Shown here: one piece after another, positions 23,701 through 32,700 of the stretch
Layout: the number at the start of each line of letters is the position of its first letter
How positions within the stretch are numbered: position 1 is the first letter of the stretch
Source of the DNA: Semisulcospira habei
Lineage: Eukaryota > Mollusca > Gastropoda > Semisulcospiridae
Reading direction: 5' to 3'
NCBI GenBank assembly: GCA_036245525.1
Contig: BTPG01000003.1
Span: 207,049,342-207,113,341 of the forward strand
Length of the DNA: 64,000 nucleotides
The notes under the pieces: model-generated
Databases searched by the model: none
Seen by the model: only the letters and a program-made list of their open reading frames with translations
What the model was told of the DNA's origin: nothing
Made by a program: the position numbers and the translations under genes

Positions 23701-26700
23701 CGACTAAGGGCATCTCACCTCGGATATTTAAAAAAGAAAGATACACACACTGGATGCTCAACGGTAAGCCCCATTTAGGAAGCTGCATTATTGCATAAGT
23801 ATAATTTGTTAATTTCTTTAAAGCTTTTCACGGCAGGATTATTAAATTAAGTGCGTATTTATCTAATAAATTATTGTGTGACACGTATTTAGACATTGCT
23901 TTGTTTCTATGTATAATTGTACTATGTACGCGTGTATGTATGTATGTATATATGTATGTATGTATGCATGTATGTATGTAATGTGTGTATGTATATGGGT
24001 ATGTGGGTCACTCTCTAAAGCTGTAGTCCAAAGTGTGACATTGACAACTACAAATCAAATACCTCTAAATGTTACTTTTTATGTGTTATTTTATTTTTTT
24101 AAAGTAAAGGTTCAAGTCATCATTTTATGTAAAAAAAATAATGAATGTTTGCATTAATGCATATGCATGTTTGTTGTGAGGTGGTAAAGATGCAAAACTA
24201 TAAATATGTTCAAAATAACTTTTGGAAGCATGAAGGAAACAAAGTTCAATCGTGTTTCGCGCTCTCTCTCCTAACCTCTTTCAAACTGACATAGTGCACT
24301 ACTAGCCTCCCGCTGACAACCGGAAGCTATTCATATGCAACATAGTTCGTGGGCTTTAGGTTTTTCCATCGTAAAATGCGAAAAACTATGTAGTCCAAAG
24401 TAGCAGCAAAAACAGGAAGCGATCGTCGATTACCATTTTAAAAACCCGAAAAAAGCCTGTGTTTGTTTCATTCACACTTAATTTAATCACGACCTACACC
24501 TAACACATCTTTCAAGGTCTCAGGATAAAGATAGTTCTATCTTCATTCGTGTAGTAAAAAGACGCGGTGCCTGTCGGTTGACATGTGTGGCGGAAACACG
24601 CTCTGCGTTGTACAGCTATTGTTCTCACTGCCCCAAAACACAAGGTATCGGAATTGATTTATCGGGGAAATAAATCACACACTAACCTCAGCTCACAAAC
24701 AGCAGAAAACAGCGGGTTTTTGACTTTTTATTGAAACTCAATTTGATTTGGTACATGAAAAGAGGAAGGGTCTCAATGCACGTCACACTTCCATCCGCCA
24801 TTTTGGGTAACTTTGTGACATTTCAGGCGTAACAACACACACAAAGACGTCGGATTTTGAAGTGAACTTTATTTCAATTCATAGTCTTTTTAATTCGCAA
24901 CGGATCGGTATCAGCAAACACAGCAGATCGAAAGGAAAGGTTTACAAAAACACTCATCTGTGAGTATGACCCGCTGTGGTACACAGCTTTGGAGAGTGAC
25001 CTATGTGTGTATCTCCCCACTAGCAAAACGTCTTCGGGCTCTCGACGGCGATGGTGGGCCCGCGTACAGCCGTACTCGGGCCAAATGCGGCCATCGTGGA
25101 CCTGAGGATCTTTCCTTACTGGGTTCTGCATGATAGATACACTCATTTACATATTCATGTATTTATTTGTTTGTGTGTGTGTTTGATCGTTTATTAATTC
25201 ATATTGGAGACGCACCGTATACGTATACGCGGCGATTCGCCGCGTATCCGTATGTGGCGCGTCTCCAATGAGTTAATTAATTTTTGTCCTGTAGAGTGTG
25301 TGGTGGGAAAATGGGGCGACCTCTGCGACAAATCCTGTACTGGTCAGTGCGCAGGAGACAAGACGTGCGACAGACAGAATGGCCTATGCCTTCAAGGCTG
25401 TATGCCTGGTGTTTGGGGCCCGCTCTGCAACCAGTTATGTGCCAGCACCTGCGAAGGTGGTAGTGTGTGCTATAAAACAAACACGAAAATAAAGTGCACG
25501 ATGAATTGAGCTTTACTGGTATTACGGCTGAAGTTGTTTACCATAAAATAAACATTTATAGAAATAAGTATTCAATTTTTGCCGCAGTAACAAAGCCTGC
25601 GGCGAGTGTACTACACCAAAACTTGAATCCACTTGTGTTCTATTTTCTGATAAACAACGAGATCATATCAGCTGAGCTATTTATTAGACACCAATTTCAG
25701 ATCTCTGCAGGAACTATACAAAAAGCTATAAGCAGTGCCATTCTTGCAGACAGGCAGACTACGGCTTAAGGGCTGAACTTCGCTAAATTTAGCAGTAAAT
25801 CTACCCAACTGCGTGAATCCACCAAGAGAAAATCTACCCACGTTAATCCACTCCGGCGTGAATGTATGCAGTATAGACGCACAAAAGCAATATGTGGATA
25901 CACGCTCGAACTAGCTTTTTCATAAAGAATGTAATAGCGAGGCAATTGTAACCATCCAAAGATATCAGGGATACCAAAATAATTGAAGGGACTTTTCTTG
26001 CAAAAATACATGATATTATGCGGTGACGCAATACTAAAAAAGAAAATAATCGAAAACGTCACTAAAAATATTTTTACATTATATCAAAAACAATAGTGAG
26101 GCGAAACTCTGTCCCTTGTGCTTGACAAAAGACAGCATTTCGTTTGGAGTAACGCAGTGGCATCCTGACGTGTCTATTGAGTGTGTAGTCTTTAAAGGAA
26201 AGTGCAGACTTCCTTCCCATTATTTTGGCATACTTGACGGCTAACATTGGCTAAATTGGCTCTATGTTACACTTTTTATGAAAAAGCCAGCACTGGCATG
26301 TATCGACATACTGATTTTACAGTTATTTCATGACACGGCGATGTAAATTAACAAACTATAGTGGAATAAATCATCCCAGTACATTTTCAAGATATATCTT
26401 GTGAATATTGTGAGCCTACTAAAACATTAGGAATGTCTGCTACAGTCATTTAGAACAGGCTAGCGGAAACGCAAAGCTTGGCTGTTCAGTTATGGGTGCC
26501 GAAAGCGTCACCAGAAGGATGACAATACTAATGAAAATGTCATTTTGGTTTTGTTGTTCTCATTGCTAATGACCGTAAAATATTTTGAAGAACAAGTGTT
26601 ATGGCATGAGGCTGCATATAGTGTGACGGCGTATAACCAAACCCGGCGAGCGCAGATACGTCTCAGTTTTACTGTTCGGTGTAAAAATGGCTGGCCTTTC

Positions 26701-29700
26701 CAAATCCGTGGCTGCTTGTGACCCTTCAAACACATGCACTTGGTTTTATGGATGCAGACAAGAGAGTCTATCGTGTCAAAACACAAAAATAACGAATGCT
26801 TACTTATGTACTTTATACAACAATAACGAATGTTAGGAGAGTTTGGGCAGGGTGGGCATTGTGTCTAGTGAAGGCTTGGGACCCTAGGGAACGTAAAAAA
26901 GTCATTCTAAAGCATTGTCATGGATTTGAAATCACAGTGCATCTCAGTGCTTTAACCCATTTTGCCTCGACGCACCACAGCAGCAGATGGATCGACCATG
27001 ATGATTCAAGGGTAGTGCCAGATTCACTTGGCGCCATCCGGCGCCAAGGGAATCTGGCACTACCCTTGAATTATCATGGTCGATCTGTCTCCTGCAACTA
27101 GTACATAGCCGTTAGGCGATACCTCCAACATTTGGGAAAAGCGGCATAAGGGTTTAATGTGTTAAGCAGGGTGCTCCTGTATCCTATCATGTTGCGAAAA
27201 TTGTGCAGGAAAAAGTTGCGACAGGACGAGCGGACAGTGTCTCTCTGGTTGCTTGTCGGGATGGTGGGGTGTTGCATGCACCCGGACTTGCTCTGATCAT
27301 TGCGGAGGAGACAGAGCGTGCGACAGAAACACCGGGCAGTGTCCTCAGGGCTGTGTGAGCGGCTGGTGGGGAAGAGCTTGTGATCAGTCCTGCCCCAAAG
27401 CCTGCATTGGAGACGGATTGTGCGGTCAGAACACTGGGGACTGTATCCAGATCTGTGCCGCGGGATGGACGGGTGATTTCTGTAACATGTCGTGTCCCAA
27501 CACGTGCGGAGGAGATAAATCCTGCGATAGAAACAGCGGGACCTGCTTTCAAGGCTGTACAGATGGATGGTGGGGTGGTCTTTGTGACAAGCCCTGCAGC
27601 ATCACTTGTGGTCAAAACGGCGCGTGTGACAGGAACAGCAGTATCTGTCTTCATTTTTGTCAGCCTGGATGGACATGGGTCCCTCATTGCAATATTAGTG
27701 AGTCCAAAAGTTGAAAGTGGCCAACGCTTTTCGATCTGCTATTTCACCATAAACTCATTAACAGACAAAAAATGCTACATTATCGAGATCGTCCCAAATA
27801 TTTAAGTATTCAGATTGATGTTTAAGTATTCAGATTAACGTCAGGTCCGCCATTCACACGCAAATGAAAATAAAGCATTAACTCATTCGAATTGTTAATT
27901 ACGCACACACGACTCCCTTACGCATAAAATGATATGGACTAATAATAATCATTTACACTTGGCAATTTGTTTTTATCTAATAGACGTTTCAAATGTTTAT
28001 CTAGGTATAAGTTAAATATTTATTTTGATGTTTTCCATTGTATGTTTCTATTTTTTTCACCATTGCATGCTTTCGTGGTTGACTAGCATGTAACGTTTGA
28101 ATGCTATTTTTGTTTGATTTGCAGAGTGTGAGCCCGGCCGGTACGGAATTAACTGTTCCCTGACCTGTGGTCACTGTAGTAACGACGAGACCTGTCGTCA
28201 TGACAACGGTCACTGTGACAACGGATGTCAGGGCGGTTACGAAGGATATCGTTGTCAGAGTAAGCTCTTAACGCTTTCACTGCCAGTGGACTCGGATTCT
28301 ATGTCTGACATCTTTGTTCCTTCAACCCCAAAGAGCCCAGGCCGTCACCAGAACTTTAACACATTCAGCCCTGACGCACTACATCAGGAAATGGGTCGAC
28401 CATGATAATTTAAGGGTAGTGCCGGATTAGCTTGGCGCCTGTCGGCGCCAAACTAATCTGGCCTTACCCTTGAATTATCAATGGTCGATCCATCTCCTGC
28501 AACAGGTGCATAGTCGTTAGATGGCGCCTCCAAAATTTGGGAAATACGTGCGTCGGGCTGAATGAGTTAATACAAGATGGTGTCAAGAAATTCACATGGT
28601 TGGTCTGTCACCAGCAAATGGCACATTCGATGCCATTCGTGCAAAGAAAACTCGCCCAAAATTCAAACAGGGATGGGGGGTGGGGGCGTCAAAACACCTC
28701 AGAGAAGGACTTTGTAATAGCATTTTAAAGATTTTTTGGGGTGGAGGTGGGGTGGGGTGGGGGGTGTTTAGGTTGGGGGTGGGTGGGGGTGTTGGTTCGG
28801 GAACCCCGTGACCCCCCTCCCCCGATCCCCCTTTCCGCCAGATCCGCCCATGGCCTTTGCTTATTGTCCCCAGTCGCTGCATGTGCAAAAGGGACATACC
28901 TATGAACTACTGAATTCAACTGGGTCTTCACTTTATTTTTTTTGTCGTTGATAATATCTAACTTATATCCAATTATTCACTTAGTGTTTTTTTTTATGAA
29001 ACTGGTACCAACGGTATTGCAGAACATCTACACATGTTCTTCTTATTGTGTAACCCCTAAATTGTTTATTTATTGGCGTCGTTTTGTTTAGCAGTTTGAC
29101 TGATCGAAGATTAGAGTATGTTTGTACTGAGAAATTTGATTTACCAAAGGCGCATTTGGGGTAGAACGTCTTGCATAGCGAGTAACGTTGTCATCGTAAC
29201 GTGTAATAAGTGAGTCTATACGTATCACATGTTATCTTGGTAACATGTGACAAGAAGACATCCTTTGCCTTGAGAACGGCCTTTCTGAAAGAGATTGAAA
29301 GAAGACAAGTATTTTTGTTGAACGGTTGAGAGCGCGTGTTAAGCGCCGTGGCACAGTCCTAAGTGTCATTGTGAATATGGTAAACATACCTTGAATAAAG
29401 GTTAGTGTATTTCTTCCGTCGTTAGATGACCTTTACGACCCCATCTTATAAATTAGTAGTATCATTATTATGTGTATTTTGTCTACGTTTATTTTTGTGT
29501 CGTATTTCTAGAGCCCGCCGCAGTTTCTGCCTCATCTTCTGGCGAAGTGAACGTGTGGCCCATTGTAGGGTCAGTTATTGGCGTAGGAATCACCATTGTT
29601 GTTGCTGTCGTCTTAGCCGCGTGGTAAGTCTGTTACTTTCTTTAATCTCCCTGTACATGCGGCTGCGTGAACTGTACTGCTGGCTGCGTGAACTGTACTG

Positions 29701-32700
29701 CTGGCTGCGTGAACTGTACTGCTGGCTGCGTGAACTGTACTGCTGGCTGCGTGAACTGTACTGCTGGCTGCATGAACAAGAGGGGTAATTTAACCATGAA
29801 CGGTGACACGTCCTCTAAACTGGCACCGGACATCTTAGCCGCGTAGTCGGTTTCTAGCTGAGGACATGTTTAGAAGTACCGAACGATAAAGAAACACGCT
29901 TAGAAAAGACGGGGACAACACAATTTATTAATATTTCGGATAAATACCCTTTGAGGACATGTTTAACTTATTCGAGGCGTGCCGCCTCCGGATACGTTTA
30001 TCTATTTATTTATTGGGATTTAACGCCGAGCAGGCGACTAAGGCCATCTCACGGCGGGATACGCGTATTAGAGGCGGCACGTCTCGAATGAGTTGACCCT
30101 TTGTGCATGCAGTTCTCGATACGATCTACAGTACCGTTGGCTGCATGCACAAAGGCATAACCCCTTCACTGCCGAGAAATACTGAACGTGATCCAAGTGC
30201 AAGAGGCATAGATCCTCATGAGCCCCCGCAGTTGCGGGGGCTCATGAGGATCTATGTCTCTTGCTGACATCAATTTGTATCTATGCTCCTTGGACGGCTA
30301 ACGCGCCTTGGTGTTGATCTAACAAAGATTTCATAACATAATCTGCGTTCACCGACAATGAAGGGGTTAAACAGTCATACATTTAGAAACACGCTTTGAA
30401 AGGAGGAAGACAAGACATGCATCTGCTACGATCATCCTCGTCGTGTGGTATATCTGTTGCTGATATCTGTAACCCGTTGAACACCATCCAACTGCAAAAA
30501 GGTATCGATTCCCATGAGTCCCCTCATTTGCGATGGGCTGATGAGGATCTATACCTCTTGTTAACATCACTTTGGATCTACGATCCTGGGGCAGATAGGG
30601 CTTTTTGGTTTAGAATCAAAGAAGATTGAAGAAGCACATTTTGCGGCAGCTGGCACCGAACGGGTTAAAATAATCATCTTCTTATGAACAAACACGTGCT
30701 TTGGACACGCACATCGATATCTCAATTTAATATTTCCCCCAAAAGATAAAACAGTAAAAAGACAACAACACTTTTCTCTTGAAACGTGAGGTTAGCATGG
30801 ATGTTGTTTATTATCTTCCTGTTTTGACTGCATACCCCCCCTCCCCCTCCTCCCCACCCCATATAATAAACAGTTTTGTCCATGTCTGAAGGCATGTGAA
30901 ATTTCTGTGTCGTAAACTTTGCCAGTAAATTCTTTTCTCAGTGACAATGTAATAAACCTGACGTAGAATTAAGTATAATTCGTAGATTGAGATTGATAAT
31001 AACACAACACACAACATAACCTCTTTCGTTTCTAAAAGACAATATGAAATGATGAGCATAGTGTGCTATGGACTGTTCTTCTTCTGTACAGGTGGATTCG
31101 GAGATCACGTGACCAGCAAAGAACATCAGTCTCAACAGATACTCTTCACAATGCTGCTAGTGAACAAAGTGAGTACACATCCACACATACTCGTTTCAAA
31201 GGTTCTTCTTTATTCAGACTTTTCAGCATTTTGAAAACGGCCTTCATTTGACAAAGGATGGGAAGCCAAGCGGACAGGACCCAATGTTAACATTTAATAC
31301 AAATATCTCAATGTGTTGCAGTCGTCAGGTTTCGTTTGCAACGAATCACTGGCGACAACGAACGACAACGAACCACTGCCGACAACAACGAACCACTGCC
31401 GACAACGAACCACTGCCGACAACGAACCACTGGCGACAACGAACCACTGGCGACAACGAACCACTGGCGACAACGAACCACTGGCGACAACGAACCACTG
31501 CCGACAACGAACCACTGGCGACAACGAACCACTGGCGACAACGAACGAGAGCGAAATCGCGGTCGATAACCGGCTTACGTCATAAGCATAGACACCACTC
31601 CAAACATCGCCAAGAGGCATAGATCGTCATGAGTCCCTCGGGAGATGTTTGGAGTGGTGTCTATGCTTAGGGTACATACTTGTGAAAAAACTACCAAGCG
31701 AGTAGGATAAAGCACTGTCAAGGGAGAGAAGTGTGCATGATAGACCAATGATCATAGATCTACTTTGGTCCAAGCACACACAAAAAAAAGATAGGAAAGA
31801 GGGGGCGCTAAGTAAGAGACTGAAAGCAATGCATATGGAAGCCCCCCCCCCCCCCCCGAAGGGGGGCGTATCACATATCCCACTGTTCCAGCCCCTAGGT
31901 GCATGGAAATTTAAATCTAGGTCCCCCAAGTGGGGGTCCAGATATTGAGCCGGTGTGGACAGCTGTTTCGGTCTTGGCGACCTCTTCAGCACACCATCGG
32001 CAATACTGGAGGAAGAGAAGGAACTTCTGCTTACCTGCAAAGAAGACCACATTTTACTGTGGTTTCTGCAGGGGCATACATTCCATGCCTCCACCTAGAG
32101 CCAAATTTCCATGCACCCTAAGAGAGAACCTACTAAAAAGGGGGAAGGGGTTGCAGTCGAAATTGTAGTAAAAAACTAGACCGAAAGGGTTGACTGCCAG
32201 TGCTTGTAATTTAGAAAAAACTACCAAGCGAGTAGGATAAAGCACTGTCAAGGGAGAGAAGTGTGCATGATAGACCAATGATCATAGATCTACTTTGGTC
32301 CAAGCACACACACAAAAAAAGATACTTGTGATTTCGTTCTCGTTCGTTGTTGGGATTTGATCGTCGCAAACCAACCCCGAATAATCTCAAAATATAGAGA
32401 CCAGAACACATGTGGTCTGTAGCGTTCACTGAGTGAGGAGATGAGAACAACAAAGACTGGACGGTCCTTGCTTTTTTTCAAGCTGCGATTTAGTTTTACT
32501 GAATACAACAGCATACAGTAAAAGAGCACTTAGGGGTCAAAGCTAGAGATAATGAGAATTCGGTAGGTGCCCAATATGCAAAGTCCATTGAGCCGACATC
32601 GGCTGAAGTCAGACAGAGCGTGACTGTGTACTTGGTCAGCATGCAGTCCATAATGTGTATATTTTGTACACTGGGCACTTGAGCAACGTCCGACAAACAG

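Larger units (their letters stand above)
31332..32368. mobile_element. Palindromic MITE, family D, with minisatellite and nested element (copy D2)
   Basis: Outer ends GTTTGCAACGAATCACTGG (left) and GATTTGATCGTCGCAAAC (right) are imperfect inverted repeats. The inner hairpin AAGCATAGACACCACTCC/GGAGTGGTGTCTATGCTT lies at 31592-31669, with the family B arm CAAGAGGCATAGATC in its loop. A 17-bp minisatellite fills the left side and the element at 31685-32321 interrupts the right side. Confidence 0.7.

Noticed and set aside
25457..25509. Extension of gene 1 exon 5 to a TGA stop
   Set aside because: Ending at the GTGGTA donor and joining exon 6 restores a canonical EGF repeat in the right phase; read-through would truncate the protein mid-repeat.
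27187..27687. 166-codon minus-strand ORF
   Set aside because: Antisense shadow of the multi-EGF exon of gene 1.
29426..29788. 120-codon ORF with LRELYCW repeats
   Set aside because: It spans the real transmembrane exon out of frame and a 21-bp intronic minisatellite.
31248..31622. Several overlapping ORFs on both strands
   Set aside because: They arise from the stop-free 17-bp minisatellite; 17 is not a multiple of three, so all frames stay open.
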